63,128 nucleotides of DNA from Pseudomonas sp. GM21 (lineage in GTDB: Bacteria; Pseudomonadota; Gammaproteobacteria; Pseudomonadales; Pseudomonadaceae): contig NZ_AKJS01000086.1 of NCBI RefSeq assembly GCF_000282215.1, forward strand, positions 1-63,128. The letters are read 5' to 3'. This document shows positions 51,401-59,689 of this stretch, one piece after another. Position 1 is the first letter of the stretch. The number at the start of each line of letters is the position of its first letter. Position numbers and translations under genes: made by a program. The notes beneath the pieces are model-generated. The model was not told the DNA's origin, did not search any database, and saw only the letters and a list, made by a program, of their open reading frames with translations.

Positions 51401-52567
51401 TGGCGTCAGGGTCCCCGGCGTGGCCACAGTGGCGGCGATGGTCGGCTGGTTCAGCAATGGATGCTGCACCGTTTCGGCGGTGACAAAGCGTTTGTCCGCG
51501 GCGTGCTCCAGCCAGCCGCCATCATCTTCGGGCAAGGGACGGAAAAGCACATCGCGTACCGCTGTCACTTTCAGACCGGCCTCACTCCCGTCCCCTTTGC
51601 GGTTCGTCAACAACACCCCCAACTTGCCCTTGGGGTTGTGATGATCGGCCCATACGGTGGCAATCAGTCGAACGTTTTTGTCCTCGGAGTAATCTGTGGT
51701 TTGCGAAGAACTGTGCATGATCAACGGTGCCGACCACTGGGCGTTCTGGTTCATGAATGCCAGATTGATGTCCAACCGGTGAGGTACGCTCTGGCCATCC
51801 GATCCCTCAACCTTGTCCCGCCACTCGGCCCACACCAGGCACAGCCGCCCGCTCCAGAACACCGGGCGAATGTCCAGCACCTTGGCCCCTGCCGGAATAT
51901 CCACCGGCTGCCATTCATTCCACACCGCGGGATTGAGGGCGACATCGGCAGGCGAGAGTTCCACCTCAGCCTTGCGCCAGAAATACTGGTAAGGCGGCAC
52001 CCGCTGGCGACCGACAAAGTAATAATCGGCGCGTGCCGGCGAGACACCGTCCATGTAGCTGCTGATCACATCCAGGTTGCAGGTCTGCTCGAACGTTTTC
52101 AGGTAGTCCTGCAGGGCTGCCTGTACCGAATCGCTGTTCAGGCGGGTCTGATTGAGATTGTTTTCCAGGGTTTTGAACAGACTGGTCTTGCGCTGTCGCA
52201 CAAAGGGGGTCATGAAATTTTCCGGGTAGATCGCGATCAGTTGCCGCGCGGCCCAATCCGGGTAATTGCTGTAAAGCTCCCAAGTCGCCAGATCTCTTTT
52301 ATCGAACTCGATCGTCGCATAGCCTGGCTCCAGCTTGCGGTACGCGGCATGGATAAACTTCTGGGCGCAGCTCGTCGCTTCGGCCACCCGGGAACTTTGA
52401 ACCGGGTAGTTGTCCAGGGGATCCATGCGCAGTAGTTCGAACAGGTCTGCCGGGGTTTTCAGGAAGCTGTACTTGGGTGATTCTCCGCTCCCGAACTTCC
52501 CGATGCAGAATTCGACCAGCGCATCACGGCGCTTTTCGAGCAGGCCAGCCATATTGTTCAGTGCCAT
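48473..52567 (-). CDS. TcaB-like half of Tc toxin subunit A (pore and TcB-binding part)
   Basis: Protein of 1364 aa matching the C-terminal part of TcA proteins such as Photorhabdus TcdA1. In order: end of the helical shell (1-160; YPENFMTPFVRQRKTSLFKTL), neuraminidase-like domain (from about 165; FWSGRLCLVWAEW), FFWELFFHLPHLVSTRLR at about 570, channel helices (about 835-1150; EAYRRRRNEWALQRNQAAAE) with the hydrophobic pore tip LAALPNVFGLANGG near 960, and the TcB-binding domain (about 1200-1345; ISSIEVDLPVLTGPYKNVQA, ending LTDIILRIRF). In the family it forms a pentameric injection channel. It is somewhat shorter than the matching part of TcdA1, so receptor-binding insertions may be fewer. 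No signal peptide is present. The TcaA-like half is 55 bases upstream. Confidence 0.92.
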   Translation of the reverse strand: MALNNMAGLLEKRRDALVEFCIGKFGSGESPKYSFLKTPADLFELLRMDPLDNYPVQSSRVAEATSCAQKFIHAAYRKLEPGYATIEFDKRDLATWELYSNYPDWAARQLIAIYPENFMTPFVRQRKTSLFKTLENNLNQTRLNSDSVQAALQDYLKTFEQTCNLDVISSYMDGVSPARADYYFVGRQRVPPYQYFWRKAEVELSPADVALNPAVWNEWQPVDIPAGAKVLDIRPVFWSGRLCLVWAEWRDKVEGSDGQSVPHRLDINLAFMNQNAQWSAPLIMHSSSQTTDYSEDKNVRLIATVWADHHNPKGKLGVLLTNRKGDGSEAGLKVTAVRDVLFRPLPEDDGGWLEHAADKRFVTAETVQHPLLNQPTIAATVATPGTLTPYLDVQAVAFRDGIYDVLIVQRLLRPTGHTSTSNVELQLTLKNPAEGDPAPIKTSKPLAGGWGTEWQVFKRGKGAWGAPTFTFGNALTGYGVKEFALTIANVTDFNPATLLKNTSDAAQFIAFNQPDWTLEFTRLNSLFGPELVQRSSISVDAVLDWDTQFLSEPPPGSATISEPNGAFNGANGLFFWELFFHLPHLVSTRLRTEDRFLEAQKWLHYLFDPQAPADITKPVDSKPLYWRCRPLNVVIGNVGFETRAPTDPDAIGYSAPYHFQILVFTEYVKNLVAWGDWYYRQLTRDSLVAAKLCYVQAEFFMGKAPTVRTVNRWETDTVEGLLTKSRSRPALEQFEQTLGFSLADFPAGADEPPELGLLANNPFKFPINDQLLAMYDLPGQRLHNLRNNLTLDGKPREIPLFSSPTDPNQLLQDLAAGGIGAPRPMGGRLVVGAFRWRVMFEAALRAVQTLQEYGSQVLRLLEQRDRIEQEEMQQDHLVKLGTYAQTVQEYAIDQLKANVLALEQSRAVAADRADAYAALYDENVSAVEYEVMESLQESKKLSLVSSSIKPAAGALAALPNVFGLANGGFRPDEIINAVCFGLDIASAVKQLDADKQATTEAYRRRRNEWALQRNQAAAEIRAIDEQIGAQKHAVEAAKASLQQTLTANSQALTVYNFLKKRATNAELFGWLLGQFKALHYQAYDAVVSLCLNAQASLNAETGDYDANLTLPQVWLDNRHGLTAGEHLRGHLLRMEREYLQRHERRLELVKTVSLRQLFDDKVEPQVGIDNWTSALQQLQDRGTLEFKLTQLLFDRDHPGHYCRKISSIEVDLPVLTGPYKNVQATLLQISSMIATKASSQSVRYLHNPDGATGPADVQVNLRSGQQIVLSMGIADNGMTAMKPDEGLLNPFENTGAVSRWTMNFPRPTKASQHAMLLTLTDIILRIRFTAKAGKPTFARTVEDLVTQAENPEQNPSVEGAVRHE

Positions 52568-52622
52568 AGTCCTTTCTCCTGAGGGTAAGAGCCGGGAACG
52601 CAGGACCAGTCAGCGATAGCGA

Positions 52623-55600
52623 TCATTGGCCAGCCTCCATGCCAGCGAGCGTGAAGGGTTCGAAATAAGCCATGGTGTCTCCTGCTTCGGACATGACAAT
52701 GACCGTAAACGTGCCGCCGGTAGGGCTGGAGACAAACACTTGCGTCACGCCCTCCTGGTTGGTGCTGGACTGCGCCGGCCGGATATGCAGCACAGGCAGC
52801 CGGGTGCCGTCCACAGCCTCGTAGCTCCATCGCACGAGGCTGTTTTTCCCGAGGTTGAGATACCGGTCCATCAGCGTGGCGTAGAGTTCGACCTCCTGAC
52901 CGCGGTGCACGGGGCCCAACGGCACCGGCGACATGAGCGAAGGCGGAAACTGCAGGGAACTCGCTTCAGCGACAACATGGATGGTGGGGGCGTACTGCGG
53001 CTTGAACTGATCCAGCCAGAACTGCGGGGTGTCCGTGCCCATGACCTTGCCGGGCAAAAACTCTGCCTTGACCATGCCATTGACGTCCGTTTTCTTGGTG
53101 GCAATACTGCCCAGCCTGGCAAGCCAGTAAACCTTGACACCTCTCAACGGCTGTTCGTCGATATCCTTGAGGGTCACGGTGAAGGTGATTTTCTCGCCGG
53201 GTTTGTTGGCCACCACCTCGAGCTTGTCCCAATCACAGGTCAAGGTAACGAGCTGCTGCAAATCCTCGGTGAACGCCATCTGAGGCACAGGGGATCCGGA
53301 CAGGCTCAGCAACGCATGCTCGGCAGCATCCTTGTACTTCGACTTGTCCACCGCCTCGGGCAGGGTGCCGATCAAAAAAATCGTCAAGGCATCCATGCCG
53401 GTCTTCGTCGCCATGACCCGAATGCGCATCAACAAATCCAGTTGGGTCAGGTTTTTCAGGATCTTGAGCATAGGGTCGATGCGACTGACACACTCGCGCA
53501 CCTCTTGAACACTCCAGTCGAAAAACTCGGCCAGGCGAATCGCAGCCGCTTGCTGGGCCAGACGCTCAGCATCAACGCTCAGGTGGTCAGGCAAGGCATT
53601 GACCTCACGCAGATAATCGAGCAGTTTCTGCGCAGGCTTCTCACTCAACTCAAACGCCCGGGTGAGCACCGTCAGGTAGTAAAGCGTCCTCACCGTGAAC
53701 GCATGTTTGTCCTCCTGATCCAGCCAGGCCTTGTGGCCGTAATCCAGGTAGTCCTGCAACAGCTGGGCACCGAGATCGAGTTTCGCCACCACCGCACTGC
53801 GACGGCGTACATCGGCCAAGAGTACAAGCAGGGGGTCAGGCTGCTCGTTGCGTCCCCGCAGGGAGTCTTCCCGTTCCGAAAGGGTGCGTTCCAATACCTG
53901 ACGCAACAATTGGTGCACCGTTGCATTGGCCCAGGCCAGCACTTGAAATGCTTGCTCGGCGTTGACGCCCGCATAAACCGCCAGCGACTCCTTGACCACC
54001 GACGCTTGAGCCTCGTGGGCCTGCAAAAGCACGGCGAGCATTTTCTCGACAATGGCAGCGCGTACGACTTCATCGCTGTCACCGAGGCCATCCTTCACCG
54101 CCCCGTCGAGCGCCATCCGGGCAAAGGCCAGGTACTCGGCTTGCGTACCCGCATACGCCAGGACCAGTCCGTCAGCATCGACCAGCATCGTCAGCAAATC
54201 CAGCCAGCTTGCGTTCGCCAGCGGTGGCACCCCTGCCATCAGTAACGCCGAGTGGGTGAACTGAGCGCCTGACAACAGGCTGCGCACTTTTTCAAACAAC
54301 TGGCGCTCATCGTCAGAAGCGGTGGCCAACGCCTGGGGTTGCGAGATGTGCTGCAACATCCAGAGCACCGCAAGTTTGCGGTCTGCGCACCACCCCACAC
54401 AGGAATGCAGGGCATAAATGAGGTTCAGCACATCGGGCGTGTCAACTCGGGTCGAATGGATCAGGGGAGTACCCGCCAGACCGTAGAGCCAGTCTTCCCC
54501 CCCCAATAACGTCAGCATCAGGACGCCTTCGACCGGCGTCATGCCCAACAGACGGGGCAGCTTCACCAAGCGGTAAAAACTGGAAATGACCGCAGGAGTG
54601 CGCTTGAGTTTGTTGTCGGTGACGCCATGCGCACCGGCAATCGCCATGGCCAGGTATCGGTAGGTCTGCAGGTCGATCCCCAACGCACTGCACAACTGGG
54701 TGATCGTCAATTCGGAATCGCCCTGGACCGGCAACACCGAGAACTCACCGTCATCGAGCAACATGGGTTGGCGGTAGTCGCCCTGGCCATTGAAGACTTG
54801 ATCAAACTGAGAGAGCGCTTCACCGCGACCATAAATCGACAACTCGTCGATAAACGCGGCAAATTCTGGCGCCGTACACCCGTAGCGCTCGCGTAACGAC
54901 TGAAACAGGCCCAGCGCGTGCACGACTTTTTCCGTGATCCACCAGGAATTGACCGACTTGCTAGTACGCGATTCAGCCCTGATGGCCGCCACCAACAACG
55001 CATCCACATGATCGCTGGGCAGCTCCAGCCACTGATCCAGACGCAACTTGCGGTTCATTCGGTCGTATCGGTCAAGACCCACGTCGCTGATGGGATCCGC
55101 TGATAATTTATGCAGGAATGAAGGGCCGGCTCCGCTATCCGTAATGCTGACCGCTGGGTGGCTATTGGCATTGAGATAAACCGAACCGGAACGCCCGCTT
55201 TCCGGCTCGGCAGGCGCATCTTGCGAGTAGTTTACATTGGCAGAACGAACCGGTGCGAAACCTCGTACCGACAGCAAGGCCTCCAGCCCCGGGGTGTCGA
55301 GTTTGGTTCGCTCACCGAAGAATGGCACCTGATTAAGGTTCTGCCACACCACGCCCCATGCACCGAAGTTCTGCGAATAAAAACCCTCGCGACTCTCGGA
55401 CTCTACGGGCGACTCCGTCAGCAACCGCCGCTGATAGGGCCCCAGCCGTGATGCGTGGGCCAGGGCACGCCCCGCGTCGGCATCCCACGCCTGGCGTTGC
55501 AAAAAATAAGGGGCTGAGTTGTCCACCAAGTGCACAAAATTGCCGACCGAAAGCCCTTGGTGATGGGCGACCGCATCCAGGGTCTCCCAGTGCTGATAAT

Positions 55601-56237
55601 AAGGCAGCCCATTGGGGTATCGCGCCTCGATCATCGCGTCTTCAACATCCAGTCCGGCATCGTGCTCGGCGATGAAGGTTTCCAGCACCGGGACGATGAT
55701 GTCGACCGCAGACACCGATCGATACACCGCATTTTGATCGACCGACAGCGGTTTCAGGTCCTTGCGCCGATCATGCAGCGGCAGCTTTTCGTTACTGCTC
55801 GAAACGGACTCGATACGCTGCTCGATCCACCTCAACAGCTCGATCAGATACGCCACTGGCGAAGCGAGAGATTCCAGCGCCTGCGGTGGGCAAAAACTGT
55901 CGAATTCTGGTCTGAACAGGACCTCGAAACTGGGTCCCGAAACCATCGACAACAAACCACTGGTCGCCCCGGCCTCATCTGTTTCATGACTGCGCAAGCT
56001 GTGTTCGATGAATTGTCGGCGCACATAAATGGCCATGCTGTTGGCCCGCCGCAAAAACCGGCGGGCGTCATCGGGGCTCATGTTGAAGTCCCTCACCAGC
56101 CCCAGCACACCTTTTTCCACCAGTGGAAAAATCGAACCACCGTCTTCGATGTAAGTGTTGAGAGCAGCGTACTGTGTGCGTTGTTCTTCACTGAAGACCT
56201 GGTTCAGCAATTGCGAGGCGGGGCGGGAGTCAGCCAT
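52623..56237 (-). CDS. TcaA-like half of Tc toxin subunit A with C-terminal Ig-like domains
   Basis: Protein of 1204 aa corresponding to the N-terminal helical shell of TcA. The VRP1-type signature FCPPQALESLASPVAYLIEL lies at about residues 115-140, followed by the HDRRKDLKPLSVDQNAVYR and NGLPYYQHWETLD blocks common to TcaA/TcdA, and long helical stretches to about 990. Residues about 1000-1204 differ: they form two Ig-like (Big_1-type) domains (KITFTVTLKDIDEQPLRGVKV with TKKTDVNGMVKAEF; then a second with STNQEGVTQVFVSS), which I do not recall in TcaA proteins. No signal peptide is seen. With the TcaB-like protein it should form one A subunit. The ATG at 56235-56237 has AGGAA about nine bases upstream. 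Confidence 0.88.
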   Translation of the reverse strand: MADSRPASQLLNQVFSEEQRTQYAALNTYIEDGGSIFPLVEKGVLGLVRDFNMSPDDARRFLRRANSMAIYVRRQFIEHSLRSHETDEAGATSGLLSMVSGPSFEVLFRPEFDSFCPPQALESLASPVAYLIELLRWIEQRIESVSSSNEKLPLHDRRKDLKPLSVDQNAVYRSVSAVDIIVPVLETFIAEHDAGLDVEDAMIEARYPNGLPYYQHWETLDAVAHHQGLSVGNFVHLVDNSAPYFLQRQAWDADAGRALAHASRLGPYQRRLLTESPVESESREGFYSQNFGAWGVVWQNLNQVPFFGERTKLDTPGLEALLSVRGFAPVRSANVNYSQDAPAEPESGRSGSVYLNANSHPAVSITDSGAGPSFLHKLSADPISDVGLDRYDRMNRKLRLDQWLELPSDHVDALLVAAIRAESRTSKSVNSWWITEKVVHALGLFQSLRERYGCTAPEFAAFIDELSIYGRGEALSQFDQVFNGQGDYRQPMLLDDGEFSVLPVQGDSELTITQLCSALGIDLQTYRYLAMAIAGAHGVTDNKLKRTPAVISSFYRLVKLPRLLGMTPVEGVLMLTLLGGEDWLYGLAGTPLIHSTRVDTPDVLNLIYALHSCVGWCADRKLAVLWMLQHISQPQALATASDDERQLFEKVRSLLSGAQFTHSALLMAGVPPLANASWLDLLTMLVDADGLVLAYAGTQAEYLAFARMALDGAVKDGLGDSDEVVRAAIVEKMLAVLLQAHEAQASVVKESLAVYAGVNAEQAFQVLAWANATVHQLLRQVLERTLSEREDSLRGRNEQPDPLLVLLADVRRRSAVVAKLDLGAQLLQDYLDYGHKAWLDQEDKHAFTVRTLYYLTVLTRAFELSEKPAQKLLDYLREVNALPDHLSVDAERLAQQAAAIRLAEFFDWSVQEVRECVSRIDPMLKILKNLTQLDLLMRIRVMATKTGMDALTIFLIGTLPEAVDKSKYKDAAEHALLSLSGSPVPQMAFTEDLQQLVTLTCDWDKLEVVANKPGEKITFTVTLKDIDEQPLRGVKVYWLARLGSIATKKTDVNGMVKAEFLPGKVMGTDTPQFWLDQFKPQYAPTIHVVAEASSLQFPPSLMSPVPLGPVHRGQEVELYATLMDRYLNLGKNSLVRWSYEAVDGTRLPVLHIRPAQSSTNQEGVTQVFVSSPTGGTFTVIVMSEAGDTMAYFEPFTLAGMEAGQ

Positions 56238-56340
56238 GGTCAGGTTCCTGGGGTCGATAACGGCCCTGAACAGCCTGACAAGCTTGTCAGGCCGTGCGAT
56301 TGATTGAAGAGATTTGGCGCTTGAAGGCGATCACCGTCTA

Positions 56341-56356
56341 CTGTCATAAATGACAG
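56341..56356. promoter_or_regulatory. Small palindrome upstream of the TcaA-like gene
   Basis: CTGTCAT and ATGACAG form a perfect 7-bp inverted repeat with a 2-base centre, followed by a third ATGAC half-site (56362-56366). It lies in the 157-base gap before the TcaA-like gene, the largest gap in the locus, so it could be an operator for an internal promoter or an mRNA hairpin. Confidence 0.35.
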
Positions 56357-56394
56357 CATAAATGACCGCTCATCGGAGGATCGTTATCAGGCTT

Positions 56395-59300
56395 TCATGA
56401 ATGGAGCACGTCGACGTCGAAGCGTTTACTTTCCGCACAGTCGGAAACCGTCTCACCCACTTTACTGCCGGTCAGGGTTTGCTCGAACCGACACCAATTG
56501 CCACCGTCGGGCAACGGCTGCGCCGCACTGCCCCGCCAGCCACTGGGGCTGACGTCAACGTTCAACACCCACTTCAGATCAGGGTTGTACCAGCTCATGA
56601 CTTGCCCGATACCCGCTTTGCCCTGACCTTCAAAGTGCACCGGATCACTGGCCCAGCGTCCCGCCGCCGGTACATCGATGGAAGGCAGAAAAGCACCCAG
56701 CACGACCGACCGTTCGGGGGAGTCGGCCGATTCGAAGCCGTCGCACGACGCCACGGCCACCAGGCCATAGCGGCCACCAGGCAGATTCAGCATCAGCGTC
56801 ACCGACCACGTGCGATCCTCCAGCACCGGACTGCGTCCCAGCACCTTTGAAACAGCGCCACCCAGCTTCACCGTCACGCGGTCCCCCGGCACGCCGAAAC
56901 CGGATATCACCACCCGCCGACCAATGTGCTCGTCCAGTGCCGGGGTTTCGATATACGGGGCCGCCGGCACGACGTTGTAGTTCAACGGCGGGCTGTCTTT
57001 GGAGATCTGTCCATCGAAAGTTTGCCTGGCCCAGATGATTTTGGCCCCCACCGGCAAGGTCACCTCGGCTTTCCAGTGGCCATCGCTGTCCACGGGAATA
57101 TTCCTCAGCAAAGGCCCGGTATCGCCCGCCAGCCAGACCTCGACCCGTCCGAGCGGCATGCCTTCCCCCTCAAGCGTCGCGGTTCGTGGCTGATCGCCGC
57201 TTTCCGTTGGCTGCGTAAAGACGGGAGGCAGCAGCACCACCTCGAACTTGAGCATGTCGCTTCGCTCAGACTCGCGCTGATTGAGCGTCTGTTGCGCATC
57301 AGCGGTGTACTCGCGAAACTCAAGAACGGTGAGGTCGATTGACCAGTCACCGCCGGCGATCAGCAATTTTGGTTCGCCCAGATCTCTACCGGATACAACA
57401 TCGCGCAGTTGCATCGAGGCCCCGGCCATGCCGCTCCGCCCCTTTACCGTTACATCGCGACCGACCTGCGAACTAGGTTCGGGTTCAAAGATCAGCGGTT
57501 TCAGCATCGGCGTGTAAACCGTGAAGGTTACGGACGCAGAGGGTGACGTTTGCCCGGCAACGAACTGGGTGACGGTGACGATGTGAGGCACATCCGGGGC
57601 AAACGGTGTCTCTCGCTGAAAGGTCCAGTTTGTGCCGGTAACGATGGCGGGGTGCTTTGTGAGGGGGGCGTCGCTGAACGTGACTTCCACCACAGCACCC
57701 GACGAGCAGGTGCCGGAGATTTTTGGAGACAAACCGTCCTCTTGCATTTGGCCAATGACAGGCGCCAACGGTGGGATGGTGACGATGAGGTGGACCCAGG
57801 TCGGCGATTGCTGACCATCCAGAAACTGCCTGAAATAAACGTCACGCTTGAATGTCGGGCCCCACTCCTGGGATGCCCGGCTCGACCACTTGCCTGCGGA
57901 CACGAGCGCATTGGGGGCGGGGAAGGTGCTGCCACCGGGATCAGCGATCTTCACCGTAGCGCGGTTGTAGCCTTTGCCGGAAAAGGTCGGCCAGTATTCC
58001 TCCGTGAACGTTATGTCGGTCGGATCCGGCAGTACCCGGTTGACGGAAAATAAGTAAGGCAGTGACTCAATCCAGCCATTGGCATTGTCGGAGACTTTCT
58101 GAATCGCCTTCAGAGAGTACGAGCCAAACGGCCAGTTGGTCACGGTCGTTTCCCACCGGCCACCTGTCACTGTGACAGCGGAAGGTGCCGTCCCACCCGG
58201 CCCGCTGACAACAGTGATCTCGACCGTTGCGCCAGTGTGGCCAGGGCCTGAAAACTTCAAAACGGTTTCGCTCGGGGACGTGACGTCGACGCCATTCAAT
58301 GCCCGGGGCGTGATTTTGAACGAGCGATGTTCACTGCGTGTGGATGTGTCTCCATTCAAAGTCTGCTCGACAACCAGCGAGCACGACCCGGGTTGGACAT
58401 TGACCTGAACACTCCAAGCGTCACCATTGACCAGAGCTTGGCCTACCATGGTCTGTGTCAGATCAAGGTACACCCGCATCGTGGCACCCGCCTTGCCACC
58501 CGTTCCCGAAAGCGTAAACGATGGGTTCTGTGGAGAACTCGCGGCGGGGGCGGTGATAACAGGAGTAACAGGCTTGGCTGGCGGAAGAATATAAGTGCGG
58601 GAAGACTGAGTTCGGTTTCCAACGACGTGTCGGGAGTAGAGGGTGACCGTATTATAGGTATTGGTGAAGTCAACATTGACCCTCCAACTTCCATCATTTC
58701 CAACCACGCCCCGGCCCCATACCAATGAGCCAGCGCTATTGGTAATTTCAATATCCGCACCACGCAAACCGTTATTACCGCTAATCGTTACTACCTGATT
58801 TGCAAGTGACGCCCCCTCTTCGGGAAGCAAAATATTCAGAGGCCGAACACATTCAATCGTAAAAGGCTCAGAGTACCGAACAGCATGATTGGGAATTTTC
58901 TCCTCAATGACAACTTGATAGTTTCCAGAACTTATCTCATGCAGAGTTTTAATCCAACTACCGTTAGAGCTAAAAGCAGAACTCAATTCTCGCGCCGTCC
59001 CATGCTCCACAACTCGAAGCGTGCCAAAGCGCCCTTCTATGCCCCCAACACTATTGGAGAATTGATTATACGTATTAATTTTTGGTCTTCCGGCAACAAA
59101 AATATATTTTCTTCTGCCTGGCGACTCCTCCCCCTTATAATTCCACCACGTAAGGTAATATCCTTGCCCCTGAGGAAATTCAGAATGCTCTCTAGTATTC
59201 CACTGCATCCCTTTAAAGCTTTCACCATCACATACTGACTTATAGTATCCAGCAGCATAATATTTAATCCAAACTTGATGCTCCCCATCCGATTGCGGAA

Positions 59301-59430
59301 CATTAAATACAATTTTAGCCGTTGTATCGAAGAGTTCTTCAAACTCCCAAAACTGGATTTGCAATGGCTGGGGGGCAAGACTGGATTCATCATCCATATC
59401 GTCTAATGCAATTTCATTATCGTCTGACAT
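56395..59430 (-). CDS. Ig-repeat protein opening the Tc-like locus (1011 aa)
   Basis: First gene of the Tc-like unit. The ATG at 59428-59430 is preceded by GGGAGCAGGT. An acidic start (DDNEIALDDMDDESS) leads to an aromatic-rich domain of about 170 residues that I do not recognise (QIQFWEFEELFDT, YYLTWWNYKGEE). From about residue 190 to the end I count nine Ig-like repeats of 85-95 residues, with the recurring pattern P.I..P, then I.G.G..GA.V.V, then DG.W.V, then G.YSL.A.Q...G..S. There is no signal peptide, membrane helix or enzyme motif. An adhesin-like or scaffold role with the toxin is inferred from position. The first 550 bases of the gene are AT-rich compared with the rest. Confidence 0.78.
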   Translation of the reverse strand: MSDDNEIALDDMDDESSLAPQPLQIQFWEFEELFDTTAKIVFNVPQSDGEHQVWIKYYAAGYYKSVCDGESFKGMQWNTREHSEFPQGQGYYLTWWNYKGEESPGRRKYIFVAGRPKINTYNQFSNSVGGIEGRFGTLRVVEHGTARELSSAFSSNGSWIKTLHEISSGNYQVVIEEKIPNHAVRYSEPFTIECVRPLNILLPEEGASLANQVVTISGNNGLRGADIEITNSAGSLVWGRGVVGNDGSWRVNVDFTNTYNTVTLYSRHVVGNRTQSSRTYILPPAKPVTPVITAPAASSPQNPSFTLSGTGGKAGATMRVYLDLTQTMVGQALVNGDAWSVQVNVQPGSCSLVVEQTLNGDTSTRSEHRSFKITPRALNGVDVTSPSETVLKFSGPGHTGATVEITVVSGPGGTAPSAVTVTGGRWETTVTNWPFGSYSLKAIQKVSDNANGWIESLPYLFSVNRVLPDPTDITFTEEYWPTFSGKGYNRATVKIADPGGSTFPAPNALVSAGKWSSRASQEWGPTFKRDVYFRQFLDGQQSPTWVHLIVTIPPLAPVIGQMQEDGLSPKISGTCSSGAVVEVTFSDAPLTKHPAIVTGTNWTFQRETPFAPDVPHIVTVTQFVAGQTSPSASVTFTVYTPMLKPLIFEPEPSSQVGRDVTVKGRSGMAGASMQLRDVVSGRDLGEPKLLIAGGDWSIDLTVLEFREYTADAQQTLNQRESERSDMLKFEVVLLPPVFTQPTESGDQPRTATLEGEGMPLGRVEVWLAGDTGPLLRNIPVDSDGHWKAEVTLPVGAKIIWARQTFDGQISKDSPPLNYNVVPAAPYIETPALDEHIGRRVVISGFGVPGDRVTVKLGGAVSKVLGRSPVLEDRTWSVTLMLNLPGGRYGLVAVASCDGFESADSPERSVVLGAFLPSIDVPAAGRWASDPVHFEGQGKAGIGQVMSWYNPDLKWVLNVDVSPSGWRGSAAQPLPDGGNWCRFEQTLTGSKVGETVSDCAESKRFDVDVLHS

Positions 59431-59689
59431 ACCTGCTCCCTTGCGCTTCGATGGCTATAAAACACTCGATAGACGCCGTTCTACTCCCATCTCCCGAACA
59501 TCAACAACCTGTAAAATCTGACAGTTCCGACCAACGGCACCTTCCTGTTTTGCGCGATAAAGGCCGCGTCTTCGGCCCTCGGTTCATTGACTACATCTCC
59601 TTGCGCAATGGACTACAGATCCGCCAGAATCCGCCGGCTTGTGCACCTTGGCCCTGCCCCGTAACTTGATCCGCGTCGCTGCCAATCAG
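59431..59689. other. Non-coding interval upstream of the Tc-like locus
   Basis: This stretch lies between the start of the first Ig-repeat gene (leftward) and the leader of the DUF6124-type gene (rightward). It should contain the promoter of the Tc-like unit. The open frame crossing it has no similarity or ribosome binding site. Confidence 0.45.

Noticed and set aside
44200..59430. Prophage or R-body/contractile injection system
   Set aside because: No sheath, tube, baseplate, portal, integrase or lysis gene is present; the core genes match Tc toxin subunit A.
59322..59669. Plus-strand frame across the start of the first Ig-repeat gene
   Set aside because: It has no ribosome binding site and no similarity, and its coding bias is poor; the region is more likely the promoter of the Tc-like unit.
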